Positions 31,644 through 41,300 of a DNA stretch of 64,000 nt are shown piece after piece (position 1 is the first letter of the stretch; every line of letters starts with the position of its first letter). A model generated the notes under the pieces. That model did no database searches and was not told the origin of the DNA. It saw only the letters and a list, made by a program, of their open reading frames with translations. Made by a program: the position numbers and the translations under genes. This DNA is from Dryomyza anilis. Its lineage: Eukaryota > Arthropoda > Insecta > Diptera > Dryomyzidae. The stretch is taken from positions 13,667,735-13,731,734 of the forward strand of contig OX638135.1 of assembly GCA_951804985.1 (NCBI GenBank). Direction: 5' to 3'.

Positions 31644-32204
31644 TTAATCCTCTCTCTCTCTATACCGCGCCAACCTTTCTAAATATACTACTTTCATTTT
31701 TCGTCTGACGGCCGAAGTATTCTGAATCCGATACACTATATCATTAATTCTTTTAATAATCTTATATGGTCCTTCCCAGTGTGTTTGTAACTTAGGGGAT
31801 AAGCCTTTCTTCCTTTGTGGGTTATAGAGCAAAACAAGTTCTCCTTCCGTAAATCTCTCTGAATTTGTGCGCAAGTCGTTTCTGGCCTTCATCTTATCAC
31901 TCGCAAATTGTGTACGCTGCCTTACAAACTGATGCACTTCGTTCATTTCTTCACTTTTCCTGGAAACATAATAGTGAATAGGAATTCCAGCTGAAGGACT
32001 CGGACCATACTTTAAATCCGCAGGTAATCTTAAGTTTGTTTTAAAAACAATATTAGATGGTGAAGCTGCTGTGGTATCATGAACCGCCGTCCGATAAGCC
32101 ATGAGGAATAATGGTATGTGTGTATCCCAATCATTTTGATTTTTATCAACCACTTTTCTGAGATACTCTTCCAAAGTCCGGGCAAAACATTTCGGGCAAA
32201 ACAT
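31644..32204 (-). pseudogene. Integrase C-terminal remnant, copy C
   Basis: ARTLEEYLRKVVDKNQNDWD through EGPYKIIKRI to ERLARYRERED. Fused upstream to MFCPKCF, derived from the repeated TGTTTTGCCCG at the deletion junction that copy D also has. Confidence 0.75.
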
Positions 32205-32208
32205 TTAG

Positions 32209-33870
32209 TTAATGAATGTCAATTATGTTTTCTTTTCCTTCAGCTCTTGAACAATGTCTGCATTCTAGATTATATGGGCGTCGTGACAGAGCATCTGCAT
32301 TTCCATGATTTCCTCCTTTACGATGTTCGATTGAGAAATCGTAGCTCTGTAATCGTTCTATCCAACGCGCAATTTGGCCTTCCGGATCTTTGAACTGAAG
32401 TAACCATCGTAGTGCTGCGTGAACGGTTCTCAAGTGAAACTGTTTTCCGTACAGATACTTATGGAAATTTTTCACACTTTCAATTACAGCAAGAAGCTCC
32501 CTCCTGGTGACACAGTAATTTCGCTCGGGTTTGGACAAGGTTTTACTGTAGTATGCGATTACTTTTTCTTGTCCATTGATCACTTGAGAGAGAACTCCGC
32601 CAATTCCGTATCCACTCGCATCCGTATCAAGTATAAATTTCTCACCTGGAATTGGATACGCAAGAATTGGTGCCGAGCACAGCATTACCAAAATTTGCCA
32701 TAGTCCATCTCCAGTACTGAATTCGGTCTTCTCTCGATCTTTCTTATCGATTTCTACTTGCCAGTAACCGCTTTGCAAGTCCAACGTGGAAAACCACTTA
32801 GCATTAGATAGTGTATCCAATGTGTCATCGATTCTTGGCAATGGATAACTATCTTTCTTTGTGACATCATTAATTTTTCGGTAATCAACGCAGAACCGAG
32901 TGCTACCGTCCTTCTTTTTCACCAATACTACTGGTGAACTCCATGGGCTCTGAGATGGTTCCACCACGCCATTTGCGTGCATTTCTTCAACCAAATGTGA
33001 TACTTCGTATCTTTTCGCAAGTGGTACCCTTCTTGGTGCTTGACGAATTGGGTTCGAATCACCAGTGTCTATTCGATGTTTTACAATGGCAGTTTTGCCA
33101 TCCTTTTGGCCCTTTTCAGCAAATATACACCGATATTTGTCAATTAGCTGTTGCACTTGACTCTTTTCATTGGCAGTCAAATCCTTCGTCCACTCATTTA
33201 TAAACCTGTGAGTAGATTGTTTATCTATTTGCGATGTGCCGTAGTCCCTTGATGGATTTGACTCACAATTTATAATCGCTGATGCCTCTTTACACTGGCC
33301 TATCACTGTTCCTTTTTTAATGAATTTGGACGAGTTTTCCATGTTGAAAACTCTTATTGGAACAACTTTGTCCTTTGTCACTTCTACTAATGTTCTTCCG
33401 ACAACAATATTACTTCTGCTCAATTGCTCATCATTCGTTTCTATAACCCACAACTTGCTTATCCCACAATCTCCATTTAATTTCGCCCAAACAATTGCTT
33501 CTGAATTAGGTGGTATTTTTCTATTTTTATGAGCAATAACTTGTTTAATTTTCGGGCTCTGGTCACAATCAATGTTTGGTTGGATCTCCGTGTTAGCATA
33601 ACTCAAAATTTTTCTTGTTAAATCTAGTGTGAAACCGTTTCTTATCATGAAGTCCATGCCAAGTATTATTTCGTCTACTATTTCCGCCAATATAAAATCA
33701 TGCTTAACTGTAGTAGTGCCAATAGTGATTTCCTTGGTAATTTCTCCTCTGATTGGAGCCTCTTCACCTGTCGCTGTTTGCAATCTTATTCCGATAAACG
33801 GCTCTATTTCGTCCCTAACAAGGTTACTTCTTATAATTGAGTGTGAAGCTCCTGTATCCAACGTTACCAT
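32209..33870 (-). pseudogene. Protease-RT(partial)-RNase H frame, copy C (553 aa)
   Basis: Long open frame with VTLDTGASHSIIRS (protease), SPWSSPVVLVKKKDGSTRFC and FSTLDLQSGYWQVEID (RT fingers/palm, first Asp), an in-frame deletion removing the YLDD active site, then LDTDASGYGIGGVLSQ and the rest of RNase H, ending ENIIDIH. Openness despite two deletions suggests that they are recent or that the copy was carried by an active partner. Confidence 0.8.
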
Positions 33871-33995
33871 ATATGCTACACAATCAATTAGCCCCTTGAC
33901 AGTTAAACTATTCGACTTTCGAGCAATTTGTGAAATGGAGATTCTGGGGTAATCGGTTATGGTAGTCAGATCGTGCCCCGCAGATCTGACTCGTT

Positions 33996-34646
33996 TTAGT
34001 TTAAAGCTTGATTAAAATTAACACTATTTTGAACATGATCCTGTCTTTCTTCATGTCTGGGTTCATCTGCAGATTTATTTATTGAGCGCTTGCGTTTTTT
34101 ACGACAGTCACGTGCCATATGCCCATATGTATCACAGTTGTAACATTTACCTTTGAATTGGGTGTCTTTGTTGGCTGATGTGTGTTCGGTTTTAACGCCT
34201 GCTTTAACTGCTTGGCACACTACTTGAAATAAATCATCGTTCTCCACATCAATTCTACGCGCCTTTGGACCCGATCGGCACATCGCATTTGCTGTCTCCT
34301 GTGTTAGAGCAATGGTAACCGTTTCCGTAAATGTTACCTTAGGCGCAATTACTGTTGCACGTTTTGTCTTCTGATCGCGTATACCATCAACAAACGCTTC
34401 GATCTTGCACTTTTCTATGAAATCACTCGTTGAATCTGCATACGACAAATGCGCAAGCCTCTCGACGTCCGCTGCATACGCCTGCAAAGTTTCGCCATTT
34501 CGTTGCATTCTGCCCTTCAACTCCATTCGGTATATCTGTTTCATGTGATCACTGCCATATTTTCGCTGCAGTGCCGCTAAATAACTGTTTCGATCACTTT
34601 CTGGAACAGTCTGCAATACTTCGGCTGCGCCTCCCTTTAGCGCCAC
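33996..34646 (-). pseudogene. Gag 3' half, copy C
   Basis: From MALKGGAAEVLQTVPESDRN through YGSDHMKQIYRMELKGRM to CYNCDTYGHMARDC. Sequence continues upstream to 34,740 (FNIFKLQFETTAV) and then stops at the junction with element M4. Confidence 0.8.
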
Positions 34647-34740
34647 GATAAGTGCGGCTACGCTGTCCTCATTATTCCATCGATTACTTACAGCCGTGGT
34701 CTCAAATTGCAGCTTGAAAATGTTGAACGCTGTGGTTCCA

Positions 34741-35876
34741 TATTTCCCGGAGAATTTTTCCCCGTAGAGTTTTTCATAGTAGATGCTTTAGTGTGGTGAA
34801 TTTTAGTGTGTTGAATTTTAGTGTGGTAAGTTTTAGTGTGGTGAGTTTTAGTGTGGTGATTTTTAGTGTGGTGAGTTTTACTGTTGTGAATTTTAGTGTG
34901 TTGAATTTTTGTGTGGTGAGTTTTTGTATGGTGAGTTTGAGTGTGGTGAATTATAGTGTGGTGAGTTTTAGTGTGGTGAATTTTAGTGTGGTGATTTTTA
35001 GTGTGGTGAATTGTAGTGGGTGGGTTTTAGTGTGGTGAATTTTAGGGTGAATTTTAGTGTGGTGAGTTTTAGTGTGGTGAATTTTAGTGTGGTGTGTTTT
35101 AGTGTGGTGAATTATAGTGGGTGAGTTTTAGTGTGATAAATTTTAGGGTGAGTTTTAGTTTGTTGCATTTTTGTCTGGTGAGTTTTTGTGTGGTGGGTTA
35201 TAGTGTGGTGAGTTTTAGTGTGGTGAATTTTAGAGTGGTGAGTTTTAGTGTGATGAGTTTTAGTGTGGTGAGTTTTAGTGTGGTAAGTTTTTATGTGGTG
35301 AGTTTTAGTGTGGTGAGTTTTAGTGTGGTGAGTTTAGTGTGGTGAATTTTAGTGTGTTGAATTTTAGAGTGGTGAGTTTTTGTGTGGTGAGTTTTAGTGT
35401 GGTAAATTTTAGTGTGGTGAGTTTTATTGTGATGAGTTTTAGTGTGGTGAGTTTTTGTGTGGTGAGTTTTAGAGTGGTGAATTTTAGTGTGGTCAATTTT
35501 ATTGCGGTGAGTTTTAGTGTGTTGAAATTAGAAATTTCAAGAAAATCGTTTTGCATTTTTGCTTTTGCTTTTTTTGTGCTTTTGCTTTTTTGCTTTTAAT
35601 TTTTTTTTTGTATTTAAGTTTTTTGTTTCATGTTTGTAGCTGGTGAAAGAGTCGAGTTATATCGTATTGAAAGTTTATGTTGTATGGGAGGTGCCACGCT
35701 TCTTTATCCAATTCCGCCCATATATAGCCTATCATTCCTTCCAGACCATACCGCATCTGTGGTAAAAATTTCAAGAAAATCGGATCAGCCGTTTAGACGG
35801 AGATGCGGAACAAACCAACAAATCGACAAACAGACAAACCAACAAACATTCAGTGTTATTATATTAATGGGATAGG
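34741..35876 (+). mobile_element. Minisatellite element M4, 5' end replaced by gypsy copy C
   Basis: Begins within array 1 (TATTTCCCGGAGAATTTTTC). Array 2 is 34,789-35,525 (about 50 units with GTG-to-GAG type variants) and the 3' domain is 35,630-35,873. Array ORFs on both strands are pentapeptide repeats without meaning. Confidence 0.7.
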
Positions 35877-36228
35877 ATGATCATCAAGAGAGTTGAGGAG
35901 CAAAGGATTCAATTTGAAACTTTGTTGAGGAACTATAATTGTAATTTAAAACTTCGCTATATGAATGAATGTTATTATTAGATGTTTATTTTTTTGGTGG
36001 GTATTTTTTTGTTGTAAACAGGTTAAGGCACTGCTATATTAATACATTGACATATATTTAATTCAAGGTCAATTTTACTATAGGAGATATTGTGTTGGAT
36101 TTTATTCTACAAAATCATGGTCGTTTTATTTGGTTATATGAATGAATGGAGCCATAAGGTTCCATTGGGATCATTTTTTAAATCTTTTTCTATACTATAA
36201 GTTTGAAAGATTGAGCATGTTAGAATAT
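35877..36228 (+). repeat. Polinton left segment, copy 4, part before gypsy copy D
   Basis: GATCATCAAGAGAGTTGAGG to GTTAGAATAT. Continues at 40,823 after gypsy copy D. The gypsy target ATAT is 36,225-36,228. Confidence 0.65.
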
Positions 36229-36751
36229 TGTTACGAAAAGATGTAATTTGCCCCACTGTGCAAGCATTCAACAATAATAAATGAGACGCAAGACAATTCA
36301 GCGCACTAAGCAATGTGTTAGAAAGAGACGGAATATCATTCAGCGTACTGGGCAATGTGCGAGAAAGAGATGGAAGATCACCGCATTAAAACACATGAGT
36401 GCGAATGAGATTCCAATAGCATACGTCATTCACGAAACGAGTAGAAGGTTCTCGAAACAGGTCGAAGCTTGTTGAAACGTGGCGAACTGATGCATGCAGT
36501 ATATAAGGGAGCCGCATCTGAGGTACTTCACTACAGTTGTGATTTGATAGTGAACTAGTGTCTCGTGAGTGAACATTGTTAAGCTTAATTGTATAGATTC
36601 AGCAGTTGTTATATGTGATTATTCTTTAAGTTGTTATTAAAATAAATAATATAATAAAGTTAAAACCAAATATTAGTGCTTTTTTATTTTGTACACAATC
36701 CAGCGATACGAACTCGTAGAACAGTTTTCCGTAGACTGAATTATCGTAACA
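36229..36751 (+). repeat. 5' LTR of copy D
   Basis: TGTTACG...CGTAACA. Perfect heat-shock element AGAAGGTTCTCGAAA at 36,443-36,457, followed by further TCGAA/TTGAA half-sites, then TATATAAGG at 36,500-36,508 and AATAAA-type signals near 36,640-36,660. Confidence 0.92.
36443..36457 (+). promoter_or_regulatory. Heat-shock element in the LTR promoter
   Basis: Fits the HSF consensus nGAAnnTTCnnGAAn at every position, 43 bp upstream of the TATA box. The same 15 bp is unchanged in the copies at 6,892, 24,337, 29,937, 31,378, 40,487 and 54,326. HSF binding is inferred from the consensus. Confidence 0.75.
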
Positions 36752-36752
36752 T

Positions 36753-36771
36753 TGGTGTCAGAAGTGGGATT
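36753..36771 (+). other. Primer-binding site, tRNA-Leu
   Basis: TGGTGTCAGAAGTGGGATT lies one base after the LTR and is complementary to the 3' end of insect tRNA-Leu (…AATCCCACTTCTGACA plus CCA), from my knowledge of that tRNA. Confidence 0.8.
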
Positions 36772-36781
36772 GTGATACAAA

Positions 36782-38203
36782 ATGGTTAAATTCGAACAAC
36801 TTAAAGTCGACCAGCTAAAGAAGGAGCTGGCGATTCATAATCTTCCAACTGTAGGTACGAAAGTAGAGCTACAAAAGCGTCTAATGGAAGAATTAGAGAA
36901 CCAAGGCATTGACCTCGCAGAGCACGAGTTTGAAGTGGAAGCTGCAACAGCGTCATCGAAAAGTGTGGACACGGAGCAAAAAGTACAGTTCCAAAGTTTT
37001 GATATGAGCCAGTTGCTCGGAGCAATACAACAACAGCTCCAAGAAAATTCTAACAAAATGGAACAGAAGCTCCAAGAAAATTCCAACAAAATGGAACAGA
37101 AACTTCAAGAAAATTCCAATCAATTTAAAACAGAACTTCTAGAAAATTCCAATCAGCTCAAATTTGACATGAAGCATGAACTTGTAGAAAATTCTAACAA
37201 AATAGAACAGAAACTTCAGGGAAATTCTGAACAGCTTCAAAAACATTCTAAGCAACTTCTGGAAGTTTCTAATACTCTACATAGCAAAGTAAATGAACTT
37301 GAAGCGCATGTAAATGATGTTGATGATAAAATTCAAAGATTAGAAAATGGTATAGACAAAGAAATCCAGGAAATAAAAAAATATTTGCACGTGTTGCAGA
37401 TAAATGGACCTACACAGCATGTTGTTAGTGGTACGAGACTAAAATCGCCGATTTACGATGGAACCACAGCGTTCAACATATTCAAGCTGCAATTTGAGAC
37501 CACGGCTGTAAGTAATCGATGGAATAATGAGGACAGCGTAGCCGCACTTATCGTGGCGCTAAAGGGAGGCGCAGCCGAAGTATTGCAGACTGTTCCAGAA
37601 AGTGATCGAAACAGTTATTTAGCGGCACTGCAGCGAAAATATGGCAGTGATCACATGAAACAGATATACCGAATGGAGTTGAAGGGCAGAATGCAACGAA
37701 ATGGCGAAACTTTGCAGGCGTATGCAGCGGACGTCGAGAGGCTTGCGCATTTGTCGTATGCAGATTCAACGAGTGATTTCATAGAAAAGTGCAAGATCGA
37801 AGCGTTTGTTGATGGTATACGCGATCAGAAGACAAAACGTGCAACAGTAATTGCGCCTAAGGTAACATTTACGGAAACGGTTACCATTGCTCTAACACAG
37901 GAGACAGCAAATGCGATGTGCCGATCGGGTCCAAAGGCGCGTAGAATTGATGTGGAGAACGATGATTTATTTCAAGTAGTGTGCCAAGCAGTTAAAGCAG
38001 GCGTTAAAACCGAACACACATCAGCCAACAAAGACACCCAATTCAAAGGTAAATGTTACAACTGTGATACATATGGGCATATGGCACGTGACTGTCGTAA
38101 AAAACGCAAGCGCTCAATAAATAAATCTGCAGATGAACCCAGACATGAAGAAAGACAGGATCATGTTCAAAATAGTGTTAATTTTAATCAAGCTTTAAAC
38201 TAA
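36782..38203 (+). CDS. Gypsy gag, intact (473 aa), copy D
   Basis: The structural protein of the retrotransposon particle. Residues 1-40 form a SAP-like motif (VDQLKKELAIHN...KVELQKRLMEEL). About 75-200 is coiled coil with QENSNKMEQKL-type repeats. About 225-380 is a retrotransposon gag core (LKSPIYDGTTAFNIFKLQFE, YGSDHMKQIYRMELKGRMQR). A CCHC knuckle CYNCDTYGHMARDC is at 425-438, followed by a basic tail RKKRKR. The ATG follows the primer site by 10 bp. No frameshift, so this copy could supply gag if transcribed. A SAP motif suggests binding to AT-rich chromosomal or viral-like DNA (inference). Confidence 0.88.
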   Translation: MVKFEQLKVDQLKKELAIHNLPTVGTKVELQKRLMEELENQGIDLAEHEFEVEAATASSKSVDTEQKVQFQSFDMSQLLGAIQQQLQENSNKMEQKLQENSNKMEQKLQENSNQFKTELLENSNQLKFDMKHELVENSNKIEQKLQGNSEQLQKHSKQLLEVSNTLHSKVNELEAHVNDVDDKIQRLENGIDKEIQEIKKYLHVLQINGPTQHVVSGTRLKSPIYDGTTAFNIFKLQFETTAVSNRWNNEDSVAALIVALKGGAAEVLQTVPESDRNSYLAALQRKYGSDHMKQIYRMELKGRMQRNGETLQAYAADVERLAHLSYADSTSDFIEKCKIEAFVDGIRDQKTKRATVIAPKVTFTETVTIALTQETANAMCRSGPKARRIDVENDDLFQVVCQAVKAGVKTEHTSANKDTQFKGKCYNCDTYGHMARDCRKKRKRSINKSADEPRHEERQDHVQNSVNFNQALN

Positions 38204-38328
38204 AACGAGTCAGATCTGCGGGGCACGATCTGACTACCATAACCGATTACCCCAGAATCTCCATTTCACAAATTGCTCGAAAGTCGAATAGTTTAACTGT
38301 CAAGGGGCTAATTGATTGTGTAGCATAT

Positions 38329-39336
38329 ATGGTAACGTTGGATACAGGAGCTTCACACTCAATTATAAGAAGTAACCTTGTTAGGGACGAAATAGAGCCG
38401 TTTATCGGAATAAGATTGCAAACAGCGACAGGTGAAGAGGCTCCAATCAGAGGAGAAATTACCAAGGAAATCACTATTGGCACTACTACAGTTAAGCATG
38501 ATTTTATATTGGCGGAAATAGTAGACGAAATAATACTTGGCATGGACTTCATGATAAGAAACGGTTTCACACTAGATTTAACAAGAAAAATTTTGAGTTA
38601 TGCTAACACGGAGATCCAACCAAACATTGATTGTGACCAGAGCCCGAAAATTAAACAAGTTATTGCTCATAAAAATAGAAAAATACCACCTAATTCAGAA
38701 GCAATTGTTTGGGCGAAATTAAATGGAGATTGTGGGATAAGCAAGTTGTGGGTTATAGAAACGAATGATGAGCAATTGAGCAGAAGTAATATTGTTGTCG
38801 GAAGAACATTAGTAGAAGCGACAAAGGACAAAGTTGTTCCAATAAGAGTTCTCAACATGGAAAACTCGTCCAAATTCATTAAAAAAGGAACAGTGATAGG
38901 CCAGTGTAAAGAGGCATCAGCGATTATAAATTGTGAGTCAAATCCATCAAGGGACTACGGCACATCGCAAATAGATAAACAATCTACTCACAGGTTTATA
39001 AATGAGTGGACGAAGGATTTGACTGCCAATGAAAAGAGTCAAGTGCAACAGCTAATTGACAAATATCGGTGTATATTTGCTGAAAAGGGCCAAAAGGATG
39101 GCAAAACTGCCATTGTAAAACATCGAATAGACACTGGTGATTCGAACCCAATTCGTCAAGCACCAAGAAGGGTACCACTTGCGAAAAGATACGAAGTATC
39201 ACATTTGGTTGAAGAAATGCACGCAAATGGCGTGGTGGAACCATCTCAGAGCCCATGGAGTTCACCAGTAGTATTGGATGCGAGTTCTCTCTCAAGTGAT
39301 CAATGGACAAGAAAAAGTAATCGCATACTACAGTAA
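38329..39336 (+). pseudogene. Protease and truncated RT, copy D
   Basis: Opens VTLDTGASHSIIRSNLVRDE (DTGA active site) with IILGMDFMIRNG later, then the linker and the beginning of RT (VVEPSQSPWSSPVVL). There an internal deletion jumps to RNase H sequence in another frame (DASSLSSDQW...), removing the whole RT core including the catalytic aspartates. Confidence 0.85.
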
Positions 39337-39670
39337 AACCTTGTCCAAACCCGAGCGAAATTACTGTGTCAACAGGAGGGAGCTTCTTGCTGTAATTGAA
39401 AATGTGAAAAATTTCCATAAGTATCTGTACGGAAAACAGTTTCACTTGAGAACCGATCACGCAGCACTACGATGGTTACTTCAGTTCAAAGATCCGGAAG
39501 GCCAAATTGCGCGTTGGATAGAACGATTACAGAGCTACGATTTCTCAATCGAACATCGTAAAGGAGGAAATCATGGAAATGCAGATGCTCTGTCACGACG
39601 CCCATATAATCTAGAATGCAGACATTGTTCAAGAGCTGAAGGAAAAGAAAACATAATTGACATTCATTAA
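39278..39670 (+). pseudogene. RNase H remnant, copy D
   Basis: SQVINGQEKVIAYYSKTLSK, RRELLAVIENVKNFHKYLYG, LRTDHAALRWLLQFKDPEG, ending ENIIDIH-stop, exactly where copy C also ends before its integrase deletion. Confidence 0.8.
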
Positions 39671-39674
39671 CTAA

Positions 39675-40236
39675 ATGTTTTGCCCGAAATGTTTTGCCCG
39701 GACTTTGGAAGAGTATCTCAGAAAAGTGGTTGATAAAAATCAAAAAGATTGGGATACACACATACCATTATTCCTCATGGCTTATCGGACGGCGTTTCAT
39801 GATACCACAGCAGCTTCACCATCTAATATTGTTTTTAAAACAAACTTAAGATTACCTGCGGATTTAAAGAATGGTGCGAGTCCTTCAGCTGGAATTCCTA
39901 TTCACTATTATGTTTCCAGGAAAAGTGAAGAAATGAACGAAGTGCATCAGTTTGTAAGGCAGCGTACACAATTTGCGAGTGATAAGATGAAGGCCAGAAA
40001 CGACTTGCGCACAAATTCAGAGAGATTTACGGAAGGAGAACTTGTTTTGCTCTATAACCCACAAAGGAAGAAAGGCTTATCCCCTTAGTTACAAACACAC
40101 TGGGAAGGACCATATAAGATTATTAAAAGAATTAATGATATAGTGTATCGGATTCAGAATACTTCGGCCGTCAGACGAAAAATGAAAGTAGTATATTTAG
40201 AAAGGTTGGCGCGGTATAGAGAGAGAGAGGATTAAC
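39675..40236 (+). pseudogene. Integrase C-terminal remnant, copy D
   Basis: MFCPKCFARTLEEYLRKVVD onward as in copy C. A stop at 40,086-40,088 (TAG in place of the AAG of copies A-C) cuts the frame before EGPYKIIKRI. The remainder to RERED is readable to 40,235. Confidence 0.75.
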
Positions 40237-40260
40237 ATCTGTTCGGGACGAACAGATTTT

Positions 40261-40272
40261 GGTGGAGGGCAG
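40261..40272 (+). other. Polypurine tract, copy D
   Basis: GGTGGAGGGCAG directly abuts the 3' LTR (TGTTACG at 40,273). It is preceded by the hairpin ATCTGTTCG-GGA-CGAACAGAT (40,237-40,257). Confidence 0.8.
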
Positions 40273-40818
40273 TGTTACGAAAAGATGTAATTTGCCCCAC
40301 TGTGCAAGCATTCAACAATAATAAAAGAGACGCAAGACAATTCAGCGCACTAAGCAATGTGTTAGAAAGAGACGAAATATCATTCAGCGTACTGGGCAAT
40401 GTGCGAGAAAGTGATGGAATATCACCGCATTAAAACACATGAGTGCGAATGAGATGCCAATAGCATACGTCATTCACGAAACGAGTAGAAGGTTCTCGAA
40501 ACAAGTCGAAGCTTGTCGAAACGTGTCGAACTGATGCATGCAGCATATAAGGGAGCCGCATCTGAGGTACTTCACTTCAGTTGTGATTTGATAGTGAACT
40601 AGTGTGTCTCGTGAGTGAACATTGTTAAGCTTAATTGTATAGATTCAGCAGTTGATATAAGTGATTATTCTTTAAGTTGTTATTTAAATAAATAAAGTTA
40701 ATTAATACTAGTGGAAATAATACTAGTTAAAACCAAATATTAGTGCGTTTTTATTTTGTACACAATCCAGCGATACGAACTCGTAGAACAGTTTTCCGTA
40801 GACTGAATTATCGTAACA
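40273..40818 (+). repeat. 3' LTR of copy D
   Basis: Heat-shock element 40,487-40,501; CATATAAGG TATA region at about 40,544. Subfamily 2 LTR, close to LTR3. Confidence 0.92.
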
Positions 40819-40822
40819 ATAT

Positions 40823-41300
40823 GTTTATTTTTATACAGTTTTTTTGCCTTGAGATTCCTTTCATTTACTCTCTTTAAAATTTTAATTGAGTATATTTATA
40901 CTAATGGAATTCACTTTTTAACTCATTTTCTAAAGATATCCATTATATATAAATGAATCGAAATATTAATTAAATTTATTCATCGTCTACATTACAATTT
41001 GATAGGAACAGAAAAAAATATGGTAAGATTGTCTTTTTTTAATTTTTTTTTTATTCACTAATTTATGTATTTATATTATTTTAAGGATTTCGCTGAAATT
41101 ATTAGTTTAGCAAAAGGAAACCTCTCTACATACATTAGAGTAGATGACTTGCCCATTGATCAGGAATTCAGGATATCTAAATTTGATTGGAAAAACATAA
41201 TTAATGGAACAAAATTAATTGTACATCTAACAGACAATAGATGGTTTTATCTACCAGCAAGAATTTCTAGAAAAGTTAAAACCGATGATCCATATTTATA
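40823..41300 (+). pseudogene. Polinton segment with OB-fold-like gene, copy 4 (second part)
   Basis: Resumes the leader after gypsy copy D. ATG 41,020-41,022, intron to 41,085, exon 41,086-41,300, protein as in copy 1, ending DDPYLY at element M5. Confidence 0.6.

Larger units (their letters stand above)
31607..34740 (-). mobile_element. Gypsy copy C, internal deletions and lost 5' end
   Basis: Contains gag from the middle onward (34,740-33,996), a 553-aa frame with protease, half an RT and RNase H (33,870-32,209), and the integrase C-terminal region (32,204-31,644). Deletions: the RT from after LWQILVM to SAPILAYP (active site lost), and the integrase zinc and core domains. The gag 5' half and 5' LTR are replaced at 34,740/34,741 by element M4. 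Confidence 0.85.
36229..40818 (+). mobile_element. Ty3/gypsy copy D with both LTRs and 4-bp target duplication
   Basis: 5' LTR 36,229-36,751, 3' LTR 40,273-40,818, flanked by ATAT (36,225-36,228 and 40,819-40,822). Contains primer site, intact gag ORF, protease, heavily deleted RT, RNase H, integrase C-terminus and polypurine tract. Non-autonomous. The 5' LTR lacks about 22 bp around TACTAGTGGAAATAATACTA that the 3' LTR has, and differs at other bases, so the insertion is not very recent. Confidence 0.92.

Noticed and set aside
34789..35525. Regularly repeated units suggesting a CRISPR-like array
   Set aside because: Units are contiguous 15-mers with no unique spacers, in a eukaryotic context; this is a minisatellite.
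36281..36475. 64-69-aa ORFs inside the LTRs (also 6,849, 24,310, 29,910, 31,345, 54,293)
   Set aside because: They recur because the LTR sequence recurs; the region is promoter sequence containing the heat-shock element and the frames are not conserved at start or end.
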